From contig CU207211.1 of the NCBI GenBank assembly GCA_000026125.1, positions 1,736,001 to 1,800,000 on the forward strand: a stretch of 64,000 bases of DNA. Direction: 5' to 3'. The translations under genes and the position numbers were made by a program. Of this stretch, positions 19,405 to 28,346 are shown in pieces. This DNA comes from Herminiimonas arsenicoxydans. GTDB taxonomy: Bacteria > Pseudomonadota > Gammaproteobacteria > Burkholderiales > Burkholderiaceae_D. The notes under the pieces are model-generated. The model had not been told where the DNA came from. It did no database searches and saw only the letters and a program-made list of their open reading frames with translations. How positions within the stretch are numbered: position 1 is the stretch's first letter; every line of letters begins with the position of its first letter.

Positions 19405-20059
19405 TGGTTCGCTTGCAAAGCGCAGCAATTGATGGATCGTGTGTGACCAATACCAAAGTCGATTTGCGTTCTTGATTCAATTCGAACATCAACTGAATCA
19501 CTGATTCGCCGGTCGCTGCATCCAGACTGCCGGTAGGCTCATCGGCAAACAGCAAGGGCGGCTCGCTGACGAAGGCGCGCGCCAGCGCTACACGCTGCTG
19601 CTCACCACCTGACAGGTATTTCGGATAATGCTTGAGCCGACTCGACAAGCCCACGCGCGCCAGCATCGCCTCGGCCTTTTCCCTCGCCTTGCCATCGTTG
19701 CGCAATTCGAGTGGCAACATGACATTTTCGACCGCATTCAAATGCCCCAGCAATTGAAACGACTGAAACACAACACCGATTTTCTCTTTCCGCAAGCCGG
19801 CACGTCCGTCTTCATCCAGCGCAAAGATATCAATACCGTCCAGCTTGACCGTTCCGTCCGAGGGCGTATCCAGCCCTGCCAGCAAACCAAGCAAGGTTGA
19901 TTTGCCCGAACCGGATGCGCCGACGATCGCCAGCGTGTCGCCCGCTTGCACGGTAAAATCAACCGCTTGCAGAATGGTCAGTTCACCAGTTGCATCGGCT
20001 ACGCGTTTAGTCAGATTGATTGCTTCAATTGCAGGATACACAGTAGAGGATTCAGACAT
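19376..20059 (-). CDS. ybbA: ABC transporter ATPase, YbbA type
   Basis: This 227-residue ATPase is of the LolD/MacB/YbbA group. Walker A is GASGSGKST, the Q-loop is VVFQSFQLL, the signature is [15 protein letters not shown] and Walker B is LLFADEP; a His follows in LVTHD. YbbA ATPases normally partner a large FtsX-type permease, YbbP. No permease lies next to this gene, because its 3' end runs into nnr. It is divergent from tesA, as ybbA is in E. coli, and the two start codons overlap in one CATG. The exact substrate is unknown. Confidence 0.9.
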   Translation of the reverse strand: MSESSTVYPAIEAINLTKRVADATGELTILQAVDFTVQAGDTLAIVGASGSGKSTLLGLLAGLDTPSDGTVKLDGIDIFALDEDGRAGLRKEKIGVVFQSFQLLGHLNAVENVMLPLELRNDGKAREKAEAMLARVGLSSRLKHYPKYLSGGEQQRVALARAFVSEPPLLFADEPTGSLDAATGESVIQLMFELNQERKSTLVLVTHDPSIAALCKRTITIAAGRLV

Positions 20060-20738
20060 GCCGATTGATTTCAGGTTTAGGTATCAGGTGGGAAATATAT
20101 TAAAAACGGCATTAAAAACGACATTACAAACAGTGACACTGGTTGTTTTTACGTCATTCGCAACGAGCGCTTATTCTGCATCAAAAACCATCCTCGTGCT
20201 CGGCGACAGCCTGTCGGCAGAATATGGCCTGGCACGTGGCGAAGGCTGGGTCAATCTGCTGCAGAAAAAACTGGCCACGGAAAAAATCTCTGCTTCCATT
20301 GTCAATGCCAGCATCAGCGGCGAAACCACCAGCGGCGGCAAAGCGAGATTGCCGTCCCTGCTGATCAAACATCAACCGGCAATCGTCGTGATAGAGTTGG
20401 GTGCAAACGATGCACTACGCGGCTTGTCGCTCGCGGCGACGCAGGAAAATCTGCGCGCCATGATTAAAAGCGCCAAGGCGGCCAAGGCAAAAATCCTGTT
20501 GATCGGCATGCAGATACCACCCAACTATGGCAGCGATTACACCAAACAGTTCTCTGCCCTATTTCCCAAACTGGCACAGGAAACCAAATCTTCTCTGGTT
20601 CCATTCATGCTGCAGGGCGTGGCCGAAAAACCTGAACTGTTCCAGGCCGATCGCATTCATCCCAGCGCCGAAGCGCACCCGAGAATACTCGACAATATCT
20701 GGCCGCAACTCAAACCGTTGCTGATCGGCGGAAAATAA
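20058..20738 (+). CDS. tesA: Arylesterase / acyl-CoA thioesterase I-like GDSL hydrolase
   Basis: This is a 226-residue periplasmic SGNH hydrolase like TesA (thioesterase I, lysophospholipase L1). The N-terminus is a long signal peptide with cleavage expected near SAYSA. The catalytic Ser is in LVLGDSLS, the oxyanion Gly and Asn are in GETTSGG and ELGANDALRG, and the Asp-His pair is in DRIHPSAEAH. A GAGGA ribosome site seven bases upstream, inside the ybbA coding sequence, supports the ATG at 20058. The true in vivo substrate may be thioesters, lysophospholipids or aryl esters. The gene ends directly at a terminator. Confidence 0.92.
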   Translation: MPIDFRFRYQVGNILKTALKTTLQTVTLVVFTSFATSAYSASKTILVLGDSLSAEYGLARGEGWVNLLQKKLATEKISASIVNASISGETTSGGKARLPSLLIKHQPAIVVIELGANDALRGLSLAATQENLRAMIKSAKAAKAKILLIGMQIPPNYGSDYTKQFSALFPKLAQETKSSLVPFMLQGVAEKPELFQADRIHPSAEAHPRILDNIWPQLKPLLIGGK

Positions 20739-20764
20739 AAAAAGCCGCTTAACGCGGCTTTTTT
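20738..20764. terminator. Bidirectional terminator between tesA and ppiD
   Basis: An 11-bp stem (AAAAAAGCCGC / GCGGCTTTTTT) with a TTAAC loop starts at the last base of the tesA stop codon. The symmetric A and T runs let it serve both converging genes. Confidence 0.9.
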
Positions 20765-20791
20765 ATTTGGACTTGCAATGGAGACAAACTG

Positions 20792-22702
20792 TTATTCAGC
20801 TGCCTCTGACTTGGCAACAGGTCGCAGGATTTTCACCTTGGCCTTTTGCTTCAAGGCTTCGATATAGGCAAACGTTTCCTGCTGCGCCAGCGCTGCCGTG
20901 ATCTGCTGATGTTCAGCCTGACGCTTGGCACTATCGACATTGGCCGGTTGCGTCACACGCACTATCCGCAACACGCCAAAACCCTGCGGCAAATCAACGC
21001 CTACATAAGCTGGCAGCTTGCTGGTATCAGCCTTCATTACTGCCAGGAATACGGCAGGATTCAGACCCTGGCTCTTGGCGCGTGAAACGATTTGCGTGGC
21101 AGAAAAACCGCTCGCATCGTCTTTTGCCTGCAATGCCGCCAGCTTCGCTTCACCGGCTTTTTTGGCGAGTGCAGCAGCTTCTTCCTGTACGACACGCTCA
21201 TGCACCATCGCCTTCACTTCATCGAAAGGACGTTTGGCTGCAGGCTTGTATTCCGTTACACGGCCTGCAATCAGCGTATTCGGTGCAACTTCCACCGCTT
21301 CCGTATTGCGCTTGTTCTTCAGCGATTCATCTGAAAACAAGGCGGTCAGGAATTTTTGATTATTGTATGGTGCCGTTGGCGCGACAGCAGGATTCGGCTG
21401 CCGCGACAGATCGCCGGTCGTTTCAATTTTCAATTTCAGTTTATCGGCAACCGCTTTCAAACTATCTGCCTGTTCGTACACCGTGTTGCTGAAGACGTCT
21501 GCCGTCTCGGTGTATTTTTTCGCCACCAATTGTTTTCTGATGTCGCTTGCGATTTCGTTTTTGACTTCATCCAGTGTTTTGATCGAAGCCGGTTTGATAG
21601 CGGTAAGCTTGATAATGTGGAAGCCGTAATCGGATTGCACCAGATCACTCAATTCGCCTTGCTTGAGCTTGAAGGCTGCCTCTTCAAAAGGCTTGACCAT
21701 CATGCCCTTGCCGAAAAAACCCAGATCGCCGCCACGTTCGGCCGAACCCGTATCGCTGGAATTTTCCTTGGCAAGCTTGGCAAACTCTTGTGGATTCTTG
21801 TGCAGCGTTGCCAGCAATTGCTCTGCTTTCGCTTTTGCAGCGGCCTTCTCGGCGTCGGACGCATCCTTGTTGACGCCGATCAGAATATGGCTGGCACGAC
21901 GTTGTTCTTCCACGCCATAGTGCTTTGCATTCTGCTCGTAATACGATTTGATATCCGCATCGCTGACATTGATCTGTGCAGCCAATGCATCTGCCGTCAA
22001 TACGACATATTCGGCTTTCACCTGTTCCGGTACATTAAACTGATTGCTCTTCTCATAGTACGATTTGAGCATGTCGTCAGTTACTTTGACCTGTCCTGCA
22101 TAATCGGATGTTTTGAATGCGAGTTGCTGCACTTCGCGTTCCTGCTCGCCCAGTTCGGACAGGCGTTTGGCCAGCGAATCCGGCGCAAATGCTGTGTTCT
22201 GGATGGCGGCATTCACTTGCTGCGAGGTCAGTTCCTGACGCAAGCGAGCTTCATACATGGTGGGCGTCATGCCTTGCGCAGCAAGAATCGCCTTGTAACG
22301 TTCGACATCGAATTTACCGTCGGCGGTCGTCAAACCGCCCATATTGACTATGGTCTGCTGCAAGGCCTGATCGGTTACGGCAAGCTTGTTGCGTTTTGCC
22401 TCTGCTGTCAGGACGCGCTGTGCAATCAGGTTGTTCAGGATTTCCTGTTTGGCTTCAGGCGTATCGAACATCTTGGCGTCGAACTGATCGCCGAACATCT
22501 GACGGAAGCGACTCATCTGTTCGCGTTGCGCCGCATCCCATTCCGGCTGTGTAATTGTCTGATCAGCGACTTTTGCAACAGTATTCGAGGCATCACCCAT
22601 GCTGGTATAGCTTTCCAGTCCGACGAAAGCGAAGGACGGCAAGATAATCAACAGCAGCAAAAACTGCATCAGACGGCGGTGAGTACGGATAAATTCAAAC
22701 AT
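20792..22702 (-). CDS. ppiD: Periplasmic folding chaperone PpiD (SurA-N/parvulin)
   Basis: This 636-residue inner-membrane-anchored chaperone assists newly exported proteins near the Sec translocon. A single transmembrane helix (FLLLLIILPSFAFVGL) lies at residues 13-30 and is followed by a SurA-like N-terminal helical domain. A parvulin domain lies around residues 265-360, with RASHILIGVNKDASD, GSAERGGDLGFFGKGM and SDYGFHIIKLT. A long C-terminal helical region completes it, with a second degenerate parvulin-like segment. The length matches PpiD of Proteobacteria. In many genomes ppiD follows lon and hupB; here two tRNA genes are inserted between hupB and ppiD. Confidence 0.95.
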   Translation of the reverse strand: MFEFIRTHRRLMQFLLLLIILPSFAFVGLESYTSMGDASNTVAKVADQTITQPEWDAAQREQMSRFRQMFGDQFDAKMFDTPEAKQEILNNLIAQRVLTAEAKRNKLAVTDQALQQTIVNMGGLTTADGKFDVERYKAILAAQGMTPTMYEARLRQELTSQQVNAAIQNTAFAPDSLAKRLSELGEQEREVQQLAFKTSDYAGQVKVTDDMLKSYYEKSNQFNVPEQVKAEYVVLTADALAAQINVSDADIKSYYEQNAKHYGVEEQRRASHILIGVNKDASDAEKAAAKAKAEQLLATLHKNPQEFAKLAKENSSDTGSAERGGDLGFFGKGMMVKPFEEAAFKLKQGELSDLVQSDYGFHIIKLTAIKPASIKTLDEVKNEIASDIRKQLVAKKYTETADVFSNTVYEQADSLKAVADKLKLKIETTGDLSRQPNPAVAPTAPYNNQKFLTALFSDESLKNKRNTEAVEVAPNTLIAGRVTEYKPAAKRPFDEVKAMVHERVVQEEAAALAKKAGEAKLAALQAKDDASGFSATQIVSRAKSQGLNPAVFLAVMKADTSKLPAYVGVDLPQGFGVLRIVRVTQPANVDSAKRQAEHQQITAALAQQETFAYIEALKQKAKVKILRPVAKSEAAE

Positions 22703-22740
22703 GGCTAACCAATCTCAGACAGATCAATATGTCGCATATG

Positions 22741-22769
22741 AAAAAAGGCGAACTCTCGTTCGCCTTTTT
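22741..22769 (-). terminator. Terminator downstream of the tRNA-Asp gene
   Basis: A 12-bp stem (AAAAGGCGAAC core) with a four-base loop and T-runs lies six bases after the 3' end of tRNA-Asp in the direction of transcription. Confidence 0.88.
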
Positions 22770-22775
22770 ATTTTT

Positions 22776-22852
22776 TGGCGGAGTGGACGGGACTCGAACC
22801 CGCGACCCCCGGCGTGACAGGCCGGTATTCTAACCAGCTGAACTACCACTCC
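22776..22852 (-). tRNA. tRNA-Asp (anticodon GTC)
   Basis: The minus strand folds into a full cloverleaf of 77 bases. The acceptor arms are GGAGTGG and CCACTCC, the D-arm is AGTTCAGCTGGTTAGA, and the anticodon loop is CTGTCAC within CCGGC/GCCGG-type pairing. The T-arm holds GGTTCGAGTCC, and the 3' CCA is encoded. Discriminator G and anticodon GUC are the Asp identity elements. Confidence 0.96.
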
Positions 22853-22887
22853 TGAACTACTTGATGATTATTTGCGAGTTTGACTGA

Positions 22888-22963
22888 TGGTGGGTGCTGA
22901 CGGGGTCGAACCGCCGACCTACGCCTTGTAAGGGCGCCGCTCTACCAACTGAGCTAAGCACCC
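22888..22963 (-). tRNA. tRNA-Val (anticodon TAC)
   Basis: The 76-base minus-strand sequence has acceptor arms GGGTGCT and AGCACCC, the D-arm TAGCTCAGTTGGTAGAGC and the anticodon loop CTTACAA. The T-arm holds GGTTCGACC, the discriminator is A and CCA is encoded. It lies 35 bases upstream of tRNA-Asp, and the two are probably one transcript. Confidence 0.96.
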
Positions 22964-23071
22964 CGGATTACGAGTTCTCAGCCAAACATACAGCGTTGTC
23001 ACCACGCCGCAAAGAAATTATTTTACAGCATGTTGGCGCAATTTGCACTAGCAATTGCACACGCATAGATA

Positions 23072-23344
23072 TTAATTAACTGCGTCTTTCAGAGCTTTAC
23101 CTGGTTTGAATTTAGGTACTTTGGCAGCCTTGATTTTGATTGCTTCGCCGGTACGTGGATTACGGCCTGTACGTGCTGCACGTTTGCCTACAGAGAATGT
23201 ACCGAAACCAACCAGGGTAACAGTGCCATTTTTCTTCAATGTGGTTTTGACTGCGACGATGACCGCGTCAAGCGCGCGCGTTGCAGCAGCTTTGGAAATA
23301 TCGGCGGAACCAGCAATGTGGTCAATCAATTCTGTTTTATTCAC
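23072..23344 (-). CDS. hupB: DNA-binding protein HU-beta
   Basis: This 90-residue histone-like protein bends and compacts DNA as a dimer. It begins (M)[10 protein letters not shown] and has the beta-arm sequence [22 protein letters not shown], which contains the DNA-intercalating Pro of the HU family. The start codon is GTG, preceded by a GAGGGG ribosome site six bases upstream. It lies downstream of lon on the same strand, but its own promoter and the lon terminator make it an independent unit. The leader is about 90 bases. Confidence 0.96.
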   Translation of the reverse strand: MNKTELIDHIAGSADISKAAATRALDAVIVAVKTTLKKNGTVTLVGFGTFSVGKRAARTGRNPRTGEAIKIKAAKVPKFKPGKALKDAVN

Positions 23345-23440
23345 TTACGTCCCCTCACAAAGGTTGAATGCCGCAAAGTCGCTTTTACCCAGATCAGTAA
23401 TGCGGCGGCGATACGACACGCAGAAAAATCTGCAGCAGGT

Positions 23441-23469
23441 ATTAAACAAGCCGCACAGCTATGTGTCAA
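23441..23469 (-). promoter_or_regulatory. Sigma-70 promoter of hupB
   Basis: On the minus strand a perfect TTGACA is followed after 17 bases by TTTAAT, which matches the consensus at five of six positions. Transcription would start near 23434. The promoter lies between the lon terminator and the hupB start. Confidence 0.82.
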
Positions 23470-23555
23470 GCGCTTTGCCCGGCTTTCCCCTCTGAAAATT
23501 AACATTTCACGCTGAATTTGGATGTGTTTGCATGAAGCGATTGTTTTAAGCGAAA

Positions 23556-23579
23556 AAAAACGCTCCGAAGAGCGTTTTT
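23556..23579 (-). terminator. Intrinsic terminator of lon
   Basis: A 10-bp stem (AAAAACGCTC) with a UUCG loop on the minus strand is followed by eight T, 14 bases after the lon stop codon. Confidence 0.9.
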
Positions 23580-23592
23580 AAGTACAGGCAAC

Positions 23593-26007
23593 TTAGTGCT
23601 TTACGACGCCTGAATCAGTCGGTGCAGATGGTTTGGCAACAGCTGCCTCGACCACTGCGGCCTCTTCATCTGTCAATGGTACAGGCGCGCGCTCCAATGC
23701 AATCTCAAGCACTTTATCGATCCAGCGTACCGGCACGATCTCCAACTTGTTTTTCACATTGTCGGGAATCTCTGTCAGATCTTTCACGTTTTGTTCAGGT
23801 ATCAGAACGGTCTTGATACCACCGCGATGCGCCGCCAGCAATTTTTCCTTCAAACCGCCGATCGGCAATATCTCGCCACGCAAAGTGATCTCACCCGTCA
23901 TTGCCACGTCGGCCCGCACCGGAATACCGGTGAACACGGATACCATTGCCAGAGTCATTGCCGCGCCGGCTGATGGGCCATCTTTCGGCGTGGCGCCTTC
24001 AGGAACGTGAATATGGATATCGCTTTTCTCGAAAATATCGGCCTTGATGCCGAGTTTCTTCGCACGGCTGCGCACCACAGTGCGCGCCGCTTCGATCGAT
24101 TCCTTCATCACATCGCCCAAGGTACCGGTACGAATGATGTTGCCCTTGCCTGGCATAGTCATCGCTTCTATCGTCAGCAAATCGCCACCGACTTCAGTCC
24201 ATGCCAAACCAACCACCTGGCCGATCTGATTCTCTTTTTCTGCCACGCCGAAATCGAACTGGCGCACACCGAGGAATTTATCGATGTTCTTGCTCGTGAC
24301 CGTGATTTTGCGTTCCTGTTTTTTCAACAGCAGCATCTTCACAACCTTGCGGCAGATTTTTGAAATTTCACGTTCCAGCGAACGCACGCCTGCTTCTCGG
24401 GTGTAGTAGCGAATGATGTCGCGTATCGCCGACTCCGCCACGCTGATTTCCCCCTCCTTCAAACCATTGTTCTTGATCTGTTTCGGCAGCAAATAGCGTT
24501 GCGCAATACTGGTCTTTTCATCTTCGGTGTAACCCGAAAGACGAATGACTTCCATGCGATCGAGCAAGGCCGGCGGAATGTTGTACGAGTTTGACGTCGC
24601 GACAAACATCACATCCGACAAATCGAAATCGACTTCAACGTAGTGATCCGAGAACGTGTGGTTCTGTTCGGGATCCAGCACCTCCAGCAACGCAGATGAA
24701 GGGTCGCCACGGAAGTCGGCACCCATCTTGTCGATTTCATCGAGCAGGAACAATGGATTGCGCACGCCCGCTTTGGACATGCTTTGCAAAATTTTGCCTG
24801 GCATCGAACCGATGTAGGTACGACGATGACCGCGGATCTCTGCTTCATCACGTACGCCACCCAAAGCCATGCGGATGAACTTGCGGTTCGTCGCACGTGC
24901 GATCGATTGACCAAGCGAAGTTTTGCCCACGCCCGGAGGACCGACGAAGCACAGGATAGGCGCTTTCAGCTTGTCGACGCGCTGTTGCACGGCGAGATAT
25001 TCCAGGATGCGTTCTTTCACCTTGTCGAGACCGTAGTGATCGTCTTCCAATACCTTTTCTGCGTTGGCCAGATCGTTGTTCACCTTGGATTTTTTCTTCC
25101 AGGGCAAACCGAGCAAGATGTCGATGTAGTTGCGCACAACCGTGGCTTCGGCTGACATCGGCGACATCAGCTTGAGTTTTTTCAATTCGTTCTGCGCTTT
25201 GACAAGCGCCTCCTTCGGCATCTTGGCAGCGAGTACTTTTTTCTCGAGTTCTTCGAGATCCGCACCCTCTTCGCCTTCTCCCAATTCTTTCTGAATCGCT
25301 TTGACCTGCTCGTTCAAATAGTATTCGCGCTGCGACTTTTCCATCTGGCGTTTGACGCGACCGCGGATGCGTTTCTCGACTTGCAGAATATCGAGTTCAC
25401 CTTCCAGTTGGCCCAGCAGATGTTCATAACGCTTGGCGACATTGAAGATTTCCAGAATGACTTGCTTCTGCTCGAGTTTGAGCGGCAGATGCGCAGCGAT
25501 CGTGTCGGCCAGACGGCCGGCATCGTCTATCCCGGCCAGCGAGGTCAGAATTTCCGGTGGAATTTTCTTGTTCAGTTTGACGTACTGATCGAACTGCTGA
25601 ACGATCGCACGACGCATTGCTTCGACTTCAGATTCTTCGCCGGCTTCCGATTCGATCGGCGTCAAATCGGCAACGAAGTGCGTGTCGAGTTCGCTGATGT
25701 GATGTATGCGTGCGCGCTGTGCGCCTTCAACCAGCACCTTGACGGTACCATCGGGCAGCTTCAGCATTTGCAGAATATTCGCGACGCAGCCGATTTCATA
25801 AATATCATCGGCAGAAGGTTCATCCTTGGCGGCGGCTTTTTGTGCGGCAAGCATGATGCTCTTGCCTTGTTCCATTGCCGCTTCCAATGCCTTGATGGAT
25901 TTTGGACGACCGACGAACAGAGGGATCACCATATGCGGGAATACAACAACATCGCGCAACGGTAACAGCGGCAGTTGGGTTTGTTCAGTGGAAATAGTAG
26001 TCGTCAT
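23593..26007 (-). CDS. lon: ATP-dependent protease Lon (La)
   Basis: Lon degrades misfolded and regulatory proteins as a cytoplasmic hexamer. The 804 residues show the N-terminal substrate domain (LPLLPLRDVVVFPHMVIPLFVGR), a coiled region, and an AAA+ module with Walker A GPPGVGKTS and Walker B PLFLLDEIDKMG. A Ser-Lys peptidase has Ser679 in KDGPSAGAAM and Lys722 in GGLKEKLL, the same numbers as in E. coli Lon. The C-terminal tail is slightly longer than usual and rich in Ala, Val and Pro. It follows clpX on the same strand but is separated from it by two hairpins, so a separate promoter is expected; no convincing heat-shock promoter could be picked out by eye. Confidence 0.98.
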   Translation of the reverse strand: MTTTISTEQTQLPLLPLRDVVVFPHMVIPLFVGRPKSIKALEAAMEQGKSIMLAAQKAAAKDEPSADDIYEIGCVANILQMLKLPDGTVKVLVEGAQRARIHHISELDTHFVADLTPIESEAGEESEVEAMRRAIVQQFDQYVKLNKKIPPEILTSLAGIDDAGRLADTIAAHLPLKLEQKQVILEIFNVAKRYEHLLGQLEGELDILQVEKRIRGRVKRQMEKSQREYYLNEQVKAIQKELGEGEEGADLEELEKKVLAAKMPKEALVKAQNELKKLKLMSPMSAEATVVRNYIDILLGLPWKKKSKVNNDLANAEKVLEDDHYGLDKVKERILEYLAVQQRVDKLKAPILCFVGPPGVGKTSLGQSIARATNRKFIRMALGGVRDEAEIRGHRRTYIGSMPGKILQSMSKAGVRNPLFLLDEIDKMGADFRGDPSSALLEVLDPEQNHTFSDHYVEVDFDLSDVMFVATSNSYNIPPALLDRMEVIRLSGYTEDEKTSIAQRYLLPKQIKNNGLKEGEISVAESAIRDIIRYYTREAGVRSLEREISKICRKVVKMLLLKKQERKITVTSKNIDKFLGVRQFDFGVAEKENQIGQVVGLAWTEVGGDLLTIEAMTMPGKGNIIRTGTLGDVMKESIEAARTVVRSRAKKLGIKADIFEKSDIHIHVPEGATPKDGPSAGAAMTLAMVSVFTGIPVRADVAMTGEITLRGEILPIGGLKEKLLAAHRGGIKTVLIPEQNVKDLTEIPDNVKNKLEIVPVRWIDKVLEIALERAPVPLTDEEAAVVEAAVAKPSAPTDSGVVKH

Positions 26008-26097
26008 GGCGAGCCTTATCTATAAACGTGTTAATGATGTTGGCGCTAACGGCCAAAACACAAGCCCGGACAGCAACAAAAATCAGTCAGAAAAACA

Positions 26098-26135
26098 AAA
26101 AAAGCCACCTGCGAAGTTGTCTTCGAAGTGGCTTT
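26098..26135 (-). terminator. Second hairpin between clpX and lon, terminator-like
   Basis: On the minus strand an outer stem AAAGCCAC/GTGGCTTT, a small internal loop and an inner stem CGAAG/CTTCG with a four-base loop are followed by seven T, one G and five T. It lies about 50 bases beyond the first terminator. Confidence 0.75.
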
Positions 26136-26186
26136 ACGATGGAAGCCTGAATGATTCTTGCTGATTTGATTGTACTGGTGTTTTCA

Positions 26187-26219
26187 ATGAAAAACAGGCT
26201 CCAGGAGCCTGTTTTTCAT
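26187..26219 (-). terminator. Intrinsic terminator of clpX
   Basis: A perfect 14-bp inverted repeat (ATGAAAAACAGGCT / AGCCTGTTTTTCAT) with a five-base centre lies 28 bases after the clpX stop codon. A run of five T falls within the second arm. Confidence 0.85.
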
Positions 26220-26247
26220 GATTTTCTGCAGATTATTTACATATCGG

Positions 26248-27516
26248 CTATTTTGCGCCCGATACCTTGGGTTGCTCATGATAGATCAGCAATGGTTTCG
26301 CACCGTTGGTGATCGTACCTTCGTCGATGACCACTTTGGAAACATTCTGTTCGTTCGGCAACTCGTACATCACATCCAGCAAGGCGTGCTCAAGAATGGA
26401 ACGCAAGCCACGTGCACCGGTTTTGCGTGCAATGGCTTTCTTGGCAATGGCCTGCAAGGCAGCCGGGCGAATTTCCAGCTCTGCGCCTTCCATTTGCAAT
26501 AATTTGGAATATTGCTTGATCAGCGCATTCTTGGGCTCGAGCAGAATCTGGATCAGCGCTTCTTCATCCAGTTCGCGCAAGGTTGCCACGACCGGCAGAC
26601 GGCCTACCAACTCAGGTATCAGACCGAACTTGATCAGATCTTCCGGTTCGGTATCCAGCATGACCTGGCTTGCCGAGCGCTCCTCACGACTCTTCACGGT
26701 GGCCGAGAAGCCGATGCCACTCTTCTCCGAACGTTCGGAAATGATCTTGGCCAGACCATCGAACGCGCCGCCGCAGATGAACATGATATTGGTAGTATCG
26801 ATCTGCACGAAATCCTGGTTAGGATGTTTGCGGCCGCCTTGCGGTGGCACCGAAGCCATCGTGCCTTCGATCAGTTTCAGCAAAGCCTGTTGCACGCCTT
26901 CGCCGGACACATCGCGGGTAATCGATGGGTTGTCTGATTTACGTGAAATCTTGTCGATCTCATCGATATAGACGATCCCCTTTTGCGCGCGCTCGACTTC
27001 GTAGTTACAGTTCTGCAGCAACTTTTGAATAATGTTTTCTACATCTTCACCCACATAACCCGCTTCCGTCAGCGTGGTTGCATCGGCAATGACGAAAGGC
27101 ACATCCAATGTGCGCGCCAGTGTTTGCGCCAGCAGGGTTTTGCCGGAGCCGGTCGGACCTACCAGCAAGATATTGCTTTTGGCCAGTTCGACGTCGTCTT
27201 TTTTACCCAGATGCTTGAGGCGTTTGTAGTGGTTGTAAACTGCTACCGACAAAATGCGCTTGGCTGAATTTTGACCGATCACATATTGATCCAGCAATTC
27301 GCACAATTCCTGCGGTGTTGGCAGATCGGTACGCGGGCCGGTCAGCGTTTCTACGCTGGACGCTTCATCACGGATGATGTCGTTGCACAAATCGATGCAC
27401 TCGTCGCAAATGAACACGGACGGTCCGGCGATAAGCTTTTTCACCTCGTGTTGGCTCTTGCCGCAGAACGAGCAATAGAGCAGTTTTTCGCCGCTTGAGG
27501 ATTTTTTCTCTGACAT
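26248..27516 (-). CDS. clpX: ClpX, ATPase subunit of the ClpXP protease
   Basis: ClpX unfolds tagged substrates and feeds them to ClpP. The 422-residue protein has the N-terminal zinc-binding domain with Cys pairs in CSFCGK and CDECIDLC, Walker A GPTGSGKT and the pore loop YVGEDVE. Walker B is IVYIDEIDK, followed by the IGF loop KSGIGFSA that contacts ClpP and the [11 protein letters not shown] sensor 2 helix. It is downstream of clpP with a terminator-like hairpin in the 170-bp gap, so clpX may be expressed both by readthrough and from its own promoter. Confidence 0.98.
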   Translation of the reverse strand: MSEKKSSSGEKLLYCSFCGKSQHEVKKLIAGPSVFICDECIDLCNDIIRDEASSVETLTGPRTDLPTPQELCELLDQYVIGQNSAKRILSVAVYNHYKRLKHLGKKDDVELAKSNILLVGPTGSGKTLLAQTLARTLDVPFVIADATTLTEAGYVGEDVENIIQKLLQNCNYEVERAQKGIVYIDEIDKISRKSDNPSITRDVSGEGVQQALLKLIEGTMASVPPQGGRKHPNQDFVQIDTTNIMFICGGAFDGLAKIISERSEKSGIGFSATVKSREERSASQVMLDTEPEDLIKFGLIPELVGRLPVVATLRELDEEALIQILLEPKNALIKQYSKLLQMEGAELEIRPAALQAIAKKAIARKTGARGLRSILEHALLDVMYELPNEQNVSKVVIDEGTITNGAKPLLIYHEQPKVSGAK

Positions 27517-27634
27517 GGTGCGCGTTATCTATGGTTGGTACAGATTGATCTTGGCTGCCGGTTGATATTACCTGCGAATTACAGATTCGTCACGCAGCGT
27601 AAAAAACCAGTGTTGCAACGGCAGACCGTAAAAT

Positions 27635-27668
27635 AAAACGCCCGAACGTGGATGCGCCCGGGCGTTTT
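27635..27668 (-). terminator. Terminator or attenuating hairpin between clpP and clpX
   Basis: A 10-bp stem (AAAACGCCCG / CGGGCGTTTT) with a 14-base loop is followed by T-rich sequence on the minus strand. It lies 18 bases after clpP. Confidence 0.78.
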
Positions 27669-27686
27669 TTGCATAAGAAACAACTA

Positions 27687-28316
27687 TCAGGCTCGGGTTG
27701 TCAAAACTTTATCAATCATGCCGTATTCAACTGCCGCATCGGCTGACATGAAATTGTCGCGATCGGTATCGCGACTGATTTCTTCCAGGGTCTTGCCAGT
27801 TCTATCGGCAAGAATCTGATTCAAGCGTTCACGCAGATACAGGATTTCACGCGCCTGGATTTCGATATCCGAAGCCTGGCCTTGTGCACCGCCCAAAGGC
27901 TGGTGAATCATGATGCGCGAATTCGGCAGCGAGAAACGTTTACCCTTTTCGCCGGCCGCCAGCAGGAAAGCACCCATGGATGCAGCCAGACCGGTACACA
28001 GTGTCGAAACATTCGGCTTGATGAACTGCATCGTATCGAAAATCGCCATGCCGGCAGAAACCGAACCGCCAGGCGAGTTGATATACAAAGAGATGTCCTT
28101 GTCCGGATTTTCGCTTTCCAGGAACAGCAATTGCGCAACAATCAGATTGGCGGCATGGTCATTGACCGGGCCGACCAGAAAGATCACGCGCTCTTTCAGC
28201 AAACGCGAATAAATATCGTACGCGCGTTCGCCGCGACCGCTCTGCTCGATCACCATCGGGACCATACCGAGCATATCGGTATCAAGAGCGGAAGTACGAG
28301 TCATGCTAGTGGTCAT
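27687..28316 (-). CDS. clpP: ClpP, proteolytic subunit of Clp proteases
   Basis: This 209-residue serine peptidase forms the double-heptamer chamber used by ClpX and ClpA. The catalytic Ser is in [11 protein letters not shown], the His in [10 protein letters not shown] and the Asp in SRDTDRDNF. The first 14 or so residues are a propeptide-like extension ([16 protein letters not shown]). It starts 30 bases after tig, with no terminator between them, so tig-clpP is an operon. Confidence 0.98.
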   Translation of the reverse strand: MTTSMTRTSALDTDMLGMVPMVIEQSGRGERAYDIYSRLLKERVIFLVGPVNDHAANLIVAQLLFLESENPDKDISLYINSPGGSVSAGMAIFDTMQFIKPNVSTLCTGLAASMGAFLLAAGEKGKRFSLPNSRIMIHQPLGGAQGQASDIEIQAREILYLRERLNQILADRTGKTLEEISRDTDRDNFMSADAAVEYGMIDKVLTTRA

Positions 28317-28346
28317 GTGCTTTCCTTATGGAGCTGCACAAAGCGA

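Noticed and set aside
21356..22708. A 450-codon plus-strand frame opposite ppiD.
   Set aside because: It is antisense to a full-length PpiD with intact domains, and its Cys/Phe/Ile-rich translation is typical of a reverse shadow.
16043..23434. The same 14-mer GCAGAAAAATCTGC near 16043 and in the hupB leader near 23421.
   Set aside because: Matches of 14 bases are expected several times by chance in a window of this length, and the small palindrome alone is not enough.
26036..26075. A possible sigma-32 heat-shock promoter for lon (CTTGTGT, 14 bases, CCAACAT on the minus strand).
   Set aside because: Only part of each box matches CTTGAAA and CCCCATNT, so it cannot be separated from chance by eye.
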